64,000 bases of DNA from Rhodococcus ruber NBRC 15591 (GCF_001894945.1 NZ_BCXE01000027.1:1-64000), one strand, 5' to 3'; shown: positions 26,460 through 35,667, counted from the first letter of the stretch. Notes: generated from the sequence alone by a model not told the origin. Numbers and translations: made by a program.

Positions 26460-26585
26460 ACTAGTGTCTCTGTGTCGCCTTCCTGTCCCCCCTGCGAAGG
26501 CGACAACTCGCGAGCCGGTTACCCCCCATCACCGGCTCGCGTCGAGGCCCCGCCGATTCGCCACCACGGTCGGCGGGGCCTCACC
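26460..26585 (+). ncRNA. 6C small RNA (C-rich loop regulatory RNA) with terminator
   Basis: Two successive stem-loops each expose a run of six C in the loop, the defining feature of the actinobacterial 6C RNA. Stem 1 pairs GTCGCCTTC (26474-26482) with GAAGGCGAC (26496-26504) around a loop containing CCCCCC. Stem 2 pairs CGCGAGCCGGT (26509-26519) with ACCGGCTCGCG (26531-26541) around another CCCCCC. A third, 13-bp stem follows (26544-26556 with 26570-26582) and then CTTCTT, which should be the terminator. In mycobacteria this RNA (B11/6C) acts on mRNAs through the C-rich loops. The 5' end is estimated from the presumed promoter. Confidence 0.85.
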
Positions 26586-26617
26586 TTCTTCGAGCGGCCG
26601 GTCGATACGCTCGGGCG

Positions 26618-26917
26618 GTGACCGAGCCGCGCACCGCCCCCCGCATCACCATCACCTACTGCACGCAGTGCAACTGGCTGCTGCGCGCCGGGTGGATGGC
26701 GCAGGAACTGCTCAACACCTTCGGCACCGATCTCGGCGAGGTCGCCCTCGTGCCCGGCACCGGCGGGATCTTCGTCGTCACCGCTGGCGACCGGACGGTG
26801 TGGGACCGCAAGACCGACGGCGGCTTCCCCGACATCGTCACGCTCAAGCAGCGGGTGCGCGACGTCGTCGATCCCGGGCGGGATCTCGGGCACGCGGACC
26901 GGGGGAGCGGAGCGTAA
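26618..26917 (+). CDS. SelT/SelW/SelH (Rdx) family thioredoxin-like protein
   Basis: A GTG at 26618 starts a 99-residue protein with the Rdx pattern: strand ITITYCTQCNWLLRAGWMAQELL with a CxxC (CTQC) at the start of the first helix, then EVALVPGTGGIFVV and VWDRKTDGGFPDI. Eukaryotic relatives have selenocysteine at the second position; here both are cysteines and no in-frame TGA occurs. It is probably a small cytosolic redox protein. It follows the 6C RNA terminator and has its own promoter or starts within that gap. Confidence 0.85.
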   Translation: MTEPRTAPRITITYCTQCNWLLRAGWMAQELLNTFGTDLGEVALVPGTGGIFVVTAGDRTVWDRKTDGGFPDIVTLKQRVRDVVDPGRDLGHADRGSGA

Positions 26918-27104
26918 CAAACGGTCACCCGAGATCCTTGATTCCCGTTACCGCTCTTGTGGTTTCGGGCGGGTGGATCCGAGGCCGAAGGTGCTGCCGT
27001 GCCCTGGGAACTCTGCGCGGCTTCTTCTTCGCCGATGTAACGTTTCGGGGATTTGCCCGATTCAACCGACCGTCAGGTCTTTTCCTCTTCGAATCGAGGT
27101 CTTC

Positions 27105-27329
27105 GTGAAGCGTCTTCTCGCCGGCATCCTGGGCTGTGCCGCCATCACCGTCGCCGTGCCGGCCACCGCAAGTGCGGCCACCGGAAGTACCGATCTGCTT
27201 CCCTACATCCTTCCCGCCGTGATCTGCTCTCTCACGTCCGGGTCCAGCCAGTGCGCGCTGGTTCCGCTTCCCGCGCCGGGCGGCGTGATCGGCGCTGCCG
27301 ACCCGGCGCCCCTCGCCGTGGCGGAATAG
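27105..27329 (+). CDS. Small secreted protein (74 residues)
   Basis: A GTG at 27105 follows GAGG (27096-27099). The product has a textbook Sec leader (KRLLAGILGCAAITVAVPAT then ASA) and a mature part of about 50 residues with two cysteines (VICSL, SQCALVP) and a Pro/Ala-rich tail. The function is unknown. Its neighbourhood is rich in small envelope proteins. It converges on a small membrane protein gene 27 bp away. Confidence 0.6.
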   Translation: MKRLLAGILGCAAITVAVPATASAATGSTDLLPYILPAVICSLTSGSSQCALVPLPAPGGVIGAADPAPLAVAE

Positions 27330-27356
27330 GACCAGACGCAGCTGCCGCGGACGTGC

Positions 27357-27533
27357 TCAGACCCTGACCGGGGCCCGGACGATCGTTTCGGGCTTGGTCG
27401 GCGCGGCGGGCGCTTCCGCGGCGCGCGTCGGGCGGGACCGTTCCTCCCGGAGCCGGACGGCGTCACCGGCCACGACCGCGACCAGCACCGACAGCGCTGC
27501 CCACAGAACCAACAGGCACAAGACGATGTCCAT
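27357..27533 (-). CDS. Small single-pass membrane protein (58 residues)
   Basis: The ATG at 27533 gives a product opening MDIVLCLLVLWAALSVLVAV, one membrane helix, then a basic, Ala/Pro-rich tail (RLREERSRPTRAAEAP). An AGGG lies nine bases before the start. The same frame is open much further upstream only through GC bias. The function is unknown. Confidence 0.5.
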   Translation of the reverse strand: MDIVLCLLVLWAALSVLVAVVAGDAVRLREERSRPTRAAEAPAAPTKPETIVRAPVRV

Positions 27534-27791
27534 GCGTCGAACCCTAAACGATGCCAGTTGAGTCCATCGTTTCGTCCGCGGCGACGGGCGCGGGCTGGAA
27601 TAGTCCGCTGAAACGACACCGAGAGTGCAGATTGGAGGCGGGCGTGCGGGCGCGCGGGGCGCCGCCGGAAACAGACCGACCGACTCGCATGTGAGGCCGC
27701 CTCGGGTTACGGTGTCCCAGAACATTCCGACCGGGGGGTCGAAGTGGACGCCGCGACTTCTCGCGGAGACGCCGTACTCGAGGGAGCTTTG

Positions 27792-28442
27792 ATGCAATCC
27801 GTTCTGAAGAAGACTGCCGTGACCGTGGCCGGGGTGGGAGCACTGGCGCTGTGCGTGCCGGGGACCGCGTCCGCCGCAGGCAATCCGAACGTCTCGGCCT
27901 CGGGCACGCCGGGCTCGATCACCGTCGACTTCGACTTCGCCGGGGTCGACGTGTCCGCCGGCGTCACCTGCGTGTCGTACGTGTCGACCAAGCAGAGCGG
28001 CCTCGACGCCGCCGACCCGTCGGGCCGCGCGGACGCGCAGGCCCCGGGCTCGAAGTTCTCCATCGAGAACACCAGCACCTCCGCGATCACCTTCGTGCAG
28101 GACGGGCAGCCCGTCTCGCAGGGCCCGCAGCCCATCGCCGCCGGCACCTACTACGTGTACTGGGGTTGCCAGGACGCCGCCGGCACCCAGTGGGACAACG
28201 TCGGCCTCCGCTCCGGAGCGCCGTTCCAGGATCCGATCGTCGTGAACATCGCCGGCGACGGCGCTGCGCCGGCACCCGCGGCCCCGGCCGCCCAGTCCGC
28301 GCCGACCAAGTCGGAGGGCACCGTGCCGCAGGCCGAGACCGAGGACGGGCCGAGCACCGACGACATCATCGACACCCCCGAGGAGTTGATCGGTCTCGTG
28401 ATCGATCTCTTCGGCGGACTGCCGGACCTCTCGCAGAGCTGA
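27792..28442 (+). CDS. Secreted protein of unknown function (216 residues)
   Basis: The ATG at 27792 follows GGGAG; a start 16 codons earlier lacks a leader-like context. The product has a Sec leader (KKTAVTVAGVGALALCVPGT then ASA) and a beta-rich, Ig-like mature domain (GSITVDFDFAGVDVSAGVTC, YYVYWGCQDAAGTQWDNVG). Two cysteines could pair. An Ala/Pro linker and a helical C-terminal tail (TPEELIGLVIDLFGGLP) complete it. It is presumably a cell-wall or exported protein. A hairpin lies just downstream. Confidence 0.72.
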   Translation: MQSVLKKTAVTVAGVGALALCVPGTASAAGNPNVSASGTPGSITVDFDFAGVDVSAGVTCVSYVSTKQSGLDAADPSGRADAQAPGSKFSIENTSTSAITFVQDGQPVSQGPQPIAAGTYYVYWGCQDAAGTQWDNVGLRSGAPFQDPIVVNIAGDGAAPAPAAPAAQSAPTKSEGTVPQAETEDGPSTDDIIDTPEELIGLVIDLFGGLPDLSQS

Positions 28443-28456
28443 TCCCGAGCGCCCGC

Positions 28457-28484
28457 TGGCGGCATCCCCGACGGGATGTCGCCA
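28457..28484 (+). terminator. Hairpin terminator between secreted-protein gene and manB
   Basis: TGGCGGCATCCC (28457-28468) pairs with GGGATGTCGCCA (28473-28484) around the loop CGAC, with one G-U pair in RNA. It starts 15 bases after the upstream stop codon. There is no T tract. Confidence 0.5.
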
Positions 28485-28550
28485 CGGCGTGCTTCCGGGA
28501 CGACGACTTCGTGCGCGCACGCCTCGCTCGTGCGTCGCACCGGGGGAATC

Positions 28551-29630
28551 ATGAATGCAGAACACGCACCGGATGCGGTGATCCTGGTCGGAGGCAAGGG
28601 AACACGACTGCATCCCCTCACCCTGTCGGCTCCCAAGCCCATGCTGCCCACCGCCGGCGTGCCGTTCCTGACCCACCTGCTGGCTCGGATCAGGGCGGCC
28701 GGCATCACTCACGTGGTGCTCAGCACCTCGTTCAGGGCCGAGGTCTTCGAGGAGCACTTCGGTGACGGCACGAGCCTGGGCCTCGAGATCGAGTACGTCA
28801 CCGAGACCGAACCGCTCGGCACCGGCGGCGGAATCCGGAACGTGCTCCCGCAGCTGCGCGCCGACAACGTCATGGTGTTCAACGGCGACGTGCTCGGCGG
28901 CAGCGACCTGCGCGAGATCCTGCACACCCACGAGACCAACGACGCCGACGTGACGCTGCACCTGGTGCGCGTCGCCGATCCGCGCGCCTTCGGGTGCGTG
29001 CCCACCGATCCAGAAGGACGGGTCACGGCGTTCCTGGAGAAGACGCAGGATCCGCCGACCGATCAGATCAATGCGGGCTGCTACGTTTTCCGCCGCGAAT
29101 GGATCGAGAAGATCCCGGCCGGACGGCCCGTCTCGGTGGAGCGCGAGGTGTTCCCGTCGCTGCTCGTGGACGGCGCAAGCGTGTTCGGTCACGTCGACAC
29201 CGCCTACTGGCGGGACATGGGCACACCCGGTGACTTCGTGCAGGGTTCGTCCGACCTGGTGCGTGGCATCGCGCCGTCCCCGGCGCTCGCGGGGGAGTGC
29301 GGCGAGTCCCGCGTGCACCCCACCGCTCGGGTCGCGCCCGGCGCGATGCTGATCGGTGGGACCGTGATCGGCCGCGACGTCGTGGTCGGCGGCGGTGCCC
29401 GCCTGGACGGTGTCGCGGTGTTCGACGGCGCGCGCATCGACGCCGGGGCGGTGGTGGAGCGCTCGATCGTGGGGTTCGGGGCCCGCATCGGGCCGCGCGC
29501 ACTCGTCCGCGACGCGGTGATCGGTGACGGCGCCGAGGTCGGTGCCCGCTGCGAGCTGCTGCGCGGCGCGCGGGTGTGGCCGGGAGTCGTGTTGCCGGAC
29601 GGCGGGGTCCGATTCTCGACAGACGTGTAG
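28551..29630 (+). CDS. manB: Mannose-1-phosphate guanylyltransferase (GDP-mannose pyrophosphorylase)
   Basis: The 359-residue protein has the nucleotidyltransferase opening VILVGGKGTRLHPLTLSAPK-PMLP, the metal and sugar sites MVFNGDV and FLEKTQDP, YWRDMGTPGDF, and a C-terminal left-handed beta-helix of hexapeptide repeats (IGGTVIGRDVVVGGGARLDG). Its length equals that of the mycobacterial ManB (Rv3264c). It makes GDP-mannose for lipoarabinomannan and other mannose glycans. The start at 28551 follows GGGGGA. manA lies 42 bp downstream on the same strand. The symbol follows mycobacterial usage; elsewhere the gene is called manC. Confidence 0.9.
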   Translation: MNAEHAPDAVILVGGKGTRLHPLTLSAPKPMLPTAGVPFLTHLLARIRAAGITHVVLSTSFRAEVFEEHFGDGTSLGLEIEYVTETEPLGTGGGIRNVLPQLRADNVMVFNGDVLGGSDLREILHTHETNDADVTLHLVRVADPRAFGCVPTDPEGRVTAFLEKTQDPPTDQINAGCYVFRREWIEKIPAGRPVSVEREVFPSLLVDGASVFGHVDTAYWRDMGTPGDFVQGSSDLVRGIAPSPALAGECGESRVHPTARVAPGAMLIGGTVIGRDVVVGGGARLDGVAVFDGARIDAGAVVERSIVGFGARIGPRALVRDAVIGDGAEVGARCELLRGARVWPGVVLPDGGVRFSTDV

Positions 29631-29672
29631 CGACGTGCAGGGCAAGCTGATCCGGTTCCGGAGAGGAGTTCG

Positions 29673-30914
29673 ATGTATCCGCTTCGCGGGGCCGTTCGAC
29701 ATTATTCGTGGGGTTCGCACACTGCGCTGGCCGAGCTGACCGGCCGCCCGGCGCCGACCGAGGAGCCGGAGGCCGAGCTGTGGCTCGCTGCTCATCCGGT
29801 GGCCCCGGCGACGGTGAACACCGAAGATGGCGCGGTGCCGCTGTGCGATCTCATCGCTCGCGACCCCGAAGGTCAGCTCGGACCGGACTGTGCTCGGCAG
29901 TTCGACGGCCGGCTGCCGTTCCTGCTGAAAGTCCTCGCGGCCGAGCAGCCGCTCTCGTTGCAGGCGCACCCGAGCCGGGCGCAGGCCCGGGACGGGTTCG
30001 CGCGCGAGAACGCGGCAGGTATTCCGCTGGACGCCCCACACCGGAACTACCGCGACGACAACCACAAGCCCGAGATGGTCGTCGCGCTGAGCCGGTTCGA
30101 GGCGCTGGCCGGATTCCGGGAACCGGCCGAGACGGTCGAGTTCCTCCGCGACCTCGGGGTGTCGGAGTTGACGCCGTACGCCTCCGAACTCGGTGACAAC
30201 CTCGATGCAACAGGACTCCGTGCCCTGTTCACCGCATGGATGACGCTGCCGACCAAATCGCTCGTGGGGCTGACGGACGCCGTCCTCTCGGGCTGTGAGC
30301 GCTACCTCGAGGCACGATCCGGGTCGGAGGACGAGTTCACCGTCGCGGCGCGGACGGCCCTCGAGCTCGGTCTCGCGTATCCCGAGGACCCCGGCGTCCT
30401 CGCCTCGCTCCTGCTCAACCGGGTGAGCATGGAGCCGGGGGACGCCTTGTTCCTCCCGGCGGGCAACCTCCACGCGTACCTGCGGGGCACCGCCGTGGAG
30501 ATCATGGCGAACTCGGACAACGTGCTCCGCGGCGGGCTCACGTCCAAGCACGTGGACATACCCGAACTGCTGCGCGTGCTCGACTTCGACTCGGTGGGTG
30601 TGCCGTGGGTGCGCGCCCGCCGCGACGGACACGAACGCCTGTATGCACCGCCGGTGCACGAGTTCGAGTTGTGGCGGGTGAGGCTGCACAACTCGGGCAC
30701 GCCGGAACCCGCCACTGCCGCATTCGCCGGCGCGACCCCACGGATCCTGCTGTGCGTGCAGGGATCAGTGCAGCTGCGGTGTGGCGATCGGATCCTGAAC
30801 CTCGCACAGGGCGAGGCGGCATGGGTTCCGAGTTCGGACCCCGAACTCGTCGTCCGGAGTTCTCACGCGACGGTGTTCGTGGCAACTCCGCCAATTCGGT
30901 CGGAACCGGCCTGA
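29673..30914 (+). CDS. manA: Mannose-6-phosphate isomerase, class I
   Basis: The 413-residue enzyme interconverts fructose-6-P and mannose-6-P. Family markers are YPLRGAVRHYSWGSHTALAE, zinc ligands in LQAHPS (Gln, His) and DDNHKPEM (Glu), the third-ligand region PAGNLHAYLRG, and the ending QGEAAWVPSSD. A strong ribosome binding site (GGAGAGGAG) precedes the ATG. It lies 42 bp after manB and supplies mannose for the same pathway. Confidence 0.93.
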   Translation: MYPLRGAVRHYSWGSHTALAELTGRPAPTEEPEAELWLAAHPVAPATVNTEDGAVPLCDLIARDPEGQLGPDCARQFDGRLPFLLKVLAAEQPLSLQAHPSRAQARDGFARENAAGIPLDAPHRNYRDDNHKPEMVVALSRFEALAGFREPAETVEFLRDLGVSELTPYASELGDNLDATGLRALFTAWMTLPTKSLVGLTDAVLSGCERYLEARSGSEDEFTVAARTALELGLAYPEDPGVLASLLLNRVSMEPGDALFLPAGNLHAYLRGTAVEIMANSDNVLRGGLTSKHVDIPELLRVLDFDSVGVPWVRARRDGHERLYAPPVHEFELWRVRLHNSGTPEPATAAFAGATPRILLCVQGSVQLRCGDRILNLAQGEAAWVPSSDPELVVRSSHATVFVATPPIRSEPA

Positions 30915-31006
30915 TCGGCCGACAGCGTCCACTCTTCATGCGCTGTTGGTTCAGACCTCAGCCTGCATCGGTGTGCTGAACACCCTCGCTGGGTACCTCT
31001 GGGTGC

Positions 31007-32326
31007 ATGCGCTGCACAGTCTTCGGCACGGGATACCTGGGCGCCACTCATGCCGCCTGCATGGCAGAACTGGGGCATGACGTCCTGGGCGTCGACATCG
31101 ATGCCGGGAAGATTGCGAAGTTGACGGCAGGGGAGGTGCCCTTCTTCGAGCCCGGACTCGACGAGGTACTGCGACGCAACCTCGACAGCGGACGGCTGCG
31201 CTTCACGACGTCCTACGCCGAGGCCGCCGACTTTGCGGATCTGCACTTCATCGGTGTCGGTACCCCGCAGAAGAGCGGTGAGTTCGCTGCGGATCTGTCC
31301 CAGCTGCATGCGGTCGTCGACGCCCTCGCTCCGCTCCTGACCCGCCCGGCATTGATCGTCGGGAAGTCAACGGTGCCCGTCGGAACGGCCGAGCAACTCG
31401 CAGAGCGCGCCAGGAGCGCCGCACCGGCGGGTGACGACGTAGAAGTGGCGTGGAACCCCGAATTCCTGCGCGAGGGGTACGCCGTACGCGACACGCTCAC
31501 ACCGGACCGGTTGGTCGTCGGGGTCGACCGCAGTCGCGGCGGGCGAGCCGAAGCGACCCTGCGCGACTTCTATGCATGCCAGATCGCGGAGGGCGTGCCC
31601 TTCCTGGTCACGAATATCGCCACCGCCGAACTCGTGAAGGCTGCTGCGAACGCCTTCCTGGCAACGAAGATCTCCTTCATCAACGCCGTCGCCGAGGTGT
31701 GTGACGCGAGTGGCGCGGATGTGGTCGAGCTGGCCGATGCGCTCGGCTACGACGCCCGGATCGGACGGCGATTCCTCAATGCCGGACTCGGATTCGGAGG
31801 TGGGTGCCTACCGAAGGACATTCGAGCCTTCATTGCGAGGGCCGGCGAGCTCGGCGCCAACAACGTTCTGCACCTGCTCCGGGAGGTGGACGGCATCAAC
31901 ATGGGGCGCCGCAGCACCATGGTGGAGATGACGAGGGAAGCCTGCGGCGGATCGCTCCTGGGCACCCGCATCGCAGTCCTGGGCGCGGCCTTCAAACCCG
32001 ACTCCGACGACGTCCGCGATTCCCCGGCACTCAACGTGGCCGGACAACTCCAATTGCAGGGCGCAGCCGTGACGGTTTTCGACCCGAAGGCAATGGAGAA
32101 CTCACGACGGCTGTTCCCCACCCTCGCCTATGCGGCCGACATCCCCGAGGCATGCAAGGGAGCCGACGCAGTCCTGGTGCTGACCGAATGGCAGGAGTTC
32201 AGGGACCTGGATCCGGAAGAGATCGGCGCAGTGGTTCGAGCCCGCACCGTTCTGGACGGGCGTAACTGCCTCGACGCGCAGCGGTGGCGTTCCCATGGCT
32301 GGCGCTATCACGGCATGGGCCGATAG
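31007..32326 (+). CDS. UDP-glucose 6-dehydrogenase (first copy)
   Basis: The 439-residue enzyme oxidises UDP-glucose to UDP-glucuronate. It has the Rossmann start FGTGYLGATHAACMAELGHD, the ST-VPVGTA block, the catalytic Cys in GFGGGCLPKD, and the C-terminal LGAAFKPDSDDVRDSPAL. Base composition is GC-rich like its surroundings. A second copy with very similar sequence lies at 35668. It converges with galU, which makes its substrate, across only 34 bp. Confidence 0.93.
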   Translation: MRCTVFGTGYLGATHAACMAELGHDVLGVDIDAGKIAKLTAGEVPFFEPGLDEVLRRNLDSGRLRFTTSYAEAADFADLHFIGVGTPQKSGEFAADLSQLHAVVDALAPLLTRPALIVGKSTVPVGTAEQLAERARSAAPAGDDVEVAWNPEFLREGYAVRDTLTPDRLVVGVDRSRGGRAEATLRDFYACQIAEGVPFLVTNIATAELVKAAANAFLATKISFINAVAEVCDASGADVVELADALGYDARIGRRFLNAGLGFGGGCLPKDIRAFIARAGELGANNVLHLLREVDGINMGRRSTMVEMTREACGGSLLGTRIAVLGAAFKPDSDDVRDSPALNVAGQLQLQGAAVTVFDPKAMENSRRLFPTLAYAADIPEACKGADAVLVLTEWQEFRDLDPEEIGAVVRARTVLDGRNCLDAQRWRSHGWRYHGMGR

Positions 32327-32360
32327 AAAGGCTCGACAGCGTTCGCCGGCGGCCCGGTCC

Positions 32361-33293
32361 CTACTGCTGTGGGTCGGGGTCGATCTGCTTGAGACGATCC
32401 GTCAGCCATGACCGCAGCATCGGACCGTACTCCGAACTGGCAAGCGCAGAGTCGACACAGGCTCGCAGATAGCCGCCGGGATTGCCGAGGTCGTGCCGCG
32501 AACCACGGTGGACCACGACGTGAACGGGGTGACCCTCGTCGATGAGCAGCGAGATGGCATCGGTGAGCTGCAGTTCGCCGCCCACCCCGGGTTTCACGCG
32601 GCGCAGCGCATCGAAGATCGCGCGATCGAGCAGGTAACGGCCGGCCGCGGCGAGGGTGGAGGGCGCGTCTTCGAGTTTCGGCTTCTCGACCATGCCGAGC
32701 ACCTTCATCACATCGGGGTTCGCGACACCGGGCACCTCCTGGACTTCGAAGATGCCGTACGAGCTGACCTGGGACTTGGGCACGTCGATGGCGCAGAGGA
32801 CGGTGCCGCCGCGCTTGGCGCGGACACGGGCCATCACCTCGAGGACGCCGCAGGGCTGGACGAGGTCGTCGGGAAGGAGGACCGCGATGGCGTCCTCGTC
32901 GTCGTCGAGGGCCTGCTCGGCGCAACCGACCGCGTGCCCGAGTCCGAGCGGCTCGGCTTGCACGACGGACTCGACATCGAGCAACCTCGGTGCCTTGCGC
33001 ACCTTTTCGAGCAGGTAGTGCTTGCCCTTCGCTTCAAGGTGATTCTCGAGAACCAGGTCCTCGACGAAGTGCGCGACCACGCCGGCCTTGCCCGGTGCGG
33101 TGACAATGACGAGGCGGCCCGCACCGGACTCGGCGGCTTCCGACGCGACCAGTTCGATACCGGGAGTGTCCACGACCGGCAGGAGTTCCTTGGGGACCGT
33201 CTTGGTCGCGGGCAGGAACCGCGTGCCCATGCCGGCAGCCGGCACCACCGCCGTCTTGAACACGCACGGATTCTCGGCGATCAATTCGCCCAT
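32361..33293 (-). CDS. galU: UTP-glucose-1-phosphate uridylyltransferase
   Basis: The 310-residue enzyme makes UDP-glucose. It has the bacterial GalU pattern: KTAVVPAAGMGTRFLPATK with TVPKELLPV, QAEPLGLGHAVGCAE, VLLPDDL, GMVEKPKLEDAPS and GGELQLTDAI. The start at 33293 follows GAGGTG. Its product feeds the two UDP-glucose dehydrogenases on either side of it and probably the sugar-phosphate transferase. It is divergent from the polysaccharide operon across 800 bp. Confidence 0.93.
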   Translation of the reverse strand: MGELIAENPCVFKTAVVPAAGMGTRFLPATKTVPKELLPVVDTPGIELVASEAAESGAGRLVIVTAPGKAGVVAHFVEDLVLENHLEAKGKHYLLEKVRKAPRLLDVESVVQAEPLGLGHAVGCAEQALDDDEDAIAVLLPDDLVQPCGVLEVMARVRAKRGGTVLCAIDVPKSQVSSYGIFEVQEVPGVANPDVMKVLGMVEKPKLEDAPSTLAAAGRYLLDRAIFDALRRVKPGVGGELQLTDAISLLIDEGHPVHVVVHRGSRHDLGNPGGYLRACVDSALASSEYGPMLRSWLTDRLKQIDPDPQQ

Positions 33294-34093
33294 GGCGACA
33301 CCTCGTCTCTCGATTGGGCCACATCGGATAATTGCCGGTCGGACGCACCGGTGGCAGCGGGAATATCGATCGGAATAGGCACGCGCCGAGTGGTTGCGGT
33401 GGGGGAGAGTTGCCGCAGGAATGCGCGATTGTGCGGAGTTTAACGCATCGGACGAAATTCGCGACCTCACTCGGGCGACTCAGTGGGACACCGGGGTAGC
33501 GAACGGGGCCGCCGCCGATGACCTTCGAAGGTTCTTCCAGGTCAAGGCATATCAGTCTCGCCGGTTGCACTCCAGAAGTCCTGCCCGCGCTGCCGCGACA
33601 GTGGACCCAGGGGGATCCGCTGCTTCGCGATCCGAAATTTTGCACGACGAATACAGGTTATGTACTAGCGTTTGCATCCTGCTGTCTGTACGTTGAGGTG
33701 AACTGGTCATCCGTCCAACTCAATGCCGAATCGTCCCCACGTAACGGGCGTGTGTGACATTTCACACTGTAACGAAGAATAGCTTGCAACCGAACGGCCG
33801 TCGCGGCTAGAGGGTGAACATACCGTCTGACCTGGTACTCGCTGAGAAGTTACTGAGAAGTAGGTAGTTTTCGCAGGTCAACGCGTGTCAGCGACAGTCC
33901 CAGTCGTGTCCCGATCGAGATGCAAGTCGCGGCCGAATGGCCCAAGATGTTCCTTACCGAGGGCAACGCAGGTTTGAGATGTGTGCGGTACGGGGAGGTA
34001 CGTGCACACCATCGATGCCGTCCGCGTGTTCCGTCCGAGGTGATCGCACCAGTACGGGCAACTCGCCCGTGTGGGGCTCGGGGAGGGAACGGA
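33294..34093. promoter_or_regulatory. Long divergent intergenic region upstream of the polysaccharide operon
   Basis: These 800 bases between galU and the polysaccharide genes contain no convincing gene. Visible elements are a possible promoter pointing right (-35 TTGCAC 33640-33645, 17-base spacer, TACTAG 33663-33668), an inverted repeat GTGTGA/TCACAC at 33752-33767, and a direct repeat of CTGAGAAGT at 33842-33850 and 33853-33861 (11-bp period). If transcription starts near 33675, the mRNA leader would be about 420 bases. That is long enough for leader-based control of capsule-type operons. Confidence 0.4.
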
Positions 34094-35635
34094 ATGAATT
34101 CAGCAGTGGACCAGTCGGACCGGGTACAGACCACGGCCGACTCCACGAGGGAGGTGCCGGCAAGGCACGGCCCCTACCTGGTCGGAGACCGCTCCGGCAA
34201 CACCCGATGGTCGTGGCAGAGCGCATACGTTCGGCGCCTGTTCTGGACCGACAACGTCACCGTCGTCATGGCCGTCGTACTCGCGCATCTCGTTCGCTTC
34301 GGGGAATCGGACCTGCTCGCGGCCACGTCGTTCAGTGAATTGAACTATGCGGTCGTATCGGTCTGTCTTGCTGCGGCATGGATCTGGACCCTTGCACTCT
34401 TCCGCACCCGGTCGCGCCGCGTCATCGGCAGCGGGTACGAGGAGTACCAGCGCGTAATCTCCGGAACGCTACGGCTTTTCGGCGCAATCGCGATCGTCTC
34501 GCTGGTCTTCAAGCTCGACCTGGCGCGCGGCTACCTCGCCATCGCACTGCCCGCCGGGCTCATGATGATGATCTTCAGTCGATGGATGTGGCGGCGCGTC
34601 GTGGCACGGAAGCGGAGCCGTGGCGAGTTCCAGACCTCGGTCCTCGTTGTCGGTGGAGAGCATGCGGTACGCCTCATGACGCGAACCTTCCAGCGCGAAG
34701 CCTCCGACGGCTACCGAGTCGTCGGTGTCTGCGTTCCGCGCTATGCCGGCGCACGCGGTGAGTCCATCGAGGTGGACGGAAACCGGATTGCAATCTACGG
34801 CGACGAACGTTCGGTCGTCGACGCACTGGCCGAGTCGGGCGCAGACACGGTCGTAGTGACGGCAACCGAAACCCTCGGGCACGAGGGCATCCGTGACCTG
34901 GTCTGGGAACTCGAACCCTACGAGGCGGATCTCGTCGTCGCCACGGGTGTCGTGGACGTCGCAGGTCCGCGCATGGAGATGCGACCCGTTGCCGGCCTGC
35001 CGCTCATCCATGTGGAAAAGCCCAGCTACCACGGCGCCAAGCGCAGCGGAAAGCGCGCGTTCGACTTGGCGTTCTCGCTCACGGCTCTCGTGCTCTTGGC
35101 TCCCGTGTTCGCTCTGGTGGCGCTCGCCATCAAGCTCGACAGCAGGGGCCCGGTGTTCTATCGCTCCGAACGCATAGGTCTCGACGGCGAGCCCTTCGGC
35201 ATGATCAAGTTCCGGTCGATGGTCACCGACGCCGACAAGCAGGTCAATGCGCTCCTCGATCGAAACGAGGGAGCCGGGCTCTTGTTCAAGATGCGTGACG
35301 ATCCACGGATCACCCGGGTCGGCAGGGTTATTCGCCGATACAGCATCGACGAGCTTCCGCAGTTCATCAACGTCGTCCGTCGTGAAATGAGCGTCGTTGG
35401 GCCCCGGCCCCCCCTCCGTCGCGAAGTGGAAAACTACGACGGAGTGATCCGTCGGCGCCTCCTTGTTCGACCTGGAGTCACCGGACTATGGCAGGTCAGT
35501 GGCCGGTCCGACCTTTCGTGGGACGAATCAGTTCGACTGGACCTGTCGTACGTGGAGAACTGGTCCATGGTCAGTGACATCCTGATCATCGCAAAAACCG
35601 TTAAGGCCGTCGCTGCGCGCGACGGTGCATATTAG
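34094..35635 (+). CDS. Initiating sugar-phosphate transferase (WbaP/WcaJ/CpsE type)
   Basis: The 513-residue protein has a tail, then four or five membrane helices (about 50-160), a cytosolic NAD-binding-like domain with LVVGGEHAVR, and the C-terminal Bac_transf domain from about 320. That domain has KRAFDLAFSLTALVLLAPVF, GPVFYRSERIGLDGEPF, MIKFRSMV, RRYSIDELPQFINV and SVVGPRPPLRREVE. It transfers hexose-1-phosphate from a UDP-sugar to undecaprenyl phosphate, the first step of Wzx/Wzy polysaccharide synthesis. The ATG at 34094 has AGGGA upstream. It is the first gene of the operon. Confidence 0.9.
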   Translation: MNSAVDQSDRVQTTADSTREVPARHGPYLVGDRSGNTRWSWQSAYVRRLFWTDNVTVVMAVVLAHLVRFGESDLLAATSFSELNYAVVSVCLAAAWIWTLALFRTRSRRVIGSGYEEYQRVISGTLRLFGAIAIVSLVFKLDLARGYLAIALPAGLMMMIFSRWMWRRVVARKRSRGEFQTSVLVVGGEHAVRLMTRTFQREASDGYRVVGVCVPRYAGARGESIEVDGNRIAIYGDERSVVDALAESGADTVVVTATETLGHEGIRDLVWELEPYEADLVVATGVVDVAGPRMEMRPVAGLPLIHVEKPSYHGAKRSGKRAFDLAFSLTALVLLAPVFALVALAIKLDSRGPVFYRSERIGLDGEPFGMIKFRSMVTDADKQVNALLDRNEGAGLLFKMRDDPRITRVGRVIRRYSIDELPQFINVVRREMSVVGPRPPLRREVENYDGVIRRRLLVRPGVTGLWQVSGRSDLSWDESVRLDLSYVENWSMVSDILIIAKTVKAVAARDGAY

Positions 35636-35667
35636 ACGACGTGCCGACTGATGCCGGGAGCAAAGTA

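Noticed and set aside
26618-26917. Selenoprotein in the SelT/SelW family
   Set aside because: The motif is CTQC with two cysteine codons and there is no in-frame TGA, so no selenocysteine is needed.
27534-30689. Long minus-strand frame continuous with the 58-residue membrane protein
   Set aside because: It lies opposite manB, manA and the 216-residue secreted protein, whose motifs are clear.
33752-33767. CRP-like site (TGTGA...TCACA)
   Set aside because: The half-sites are four bases apart, whereas CRP-type sites have six. I list it only as an inverted repeat.
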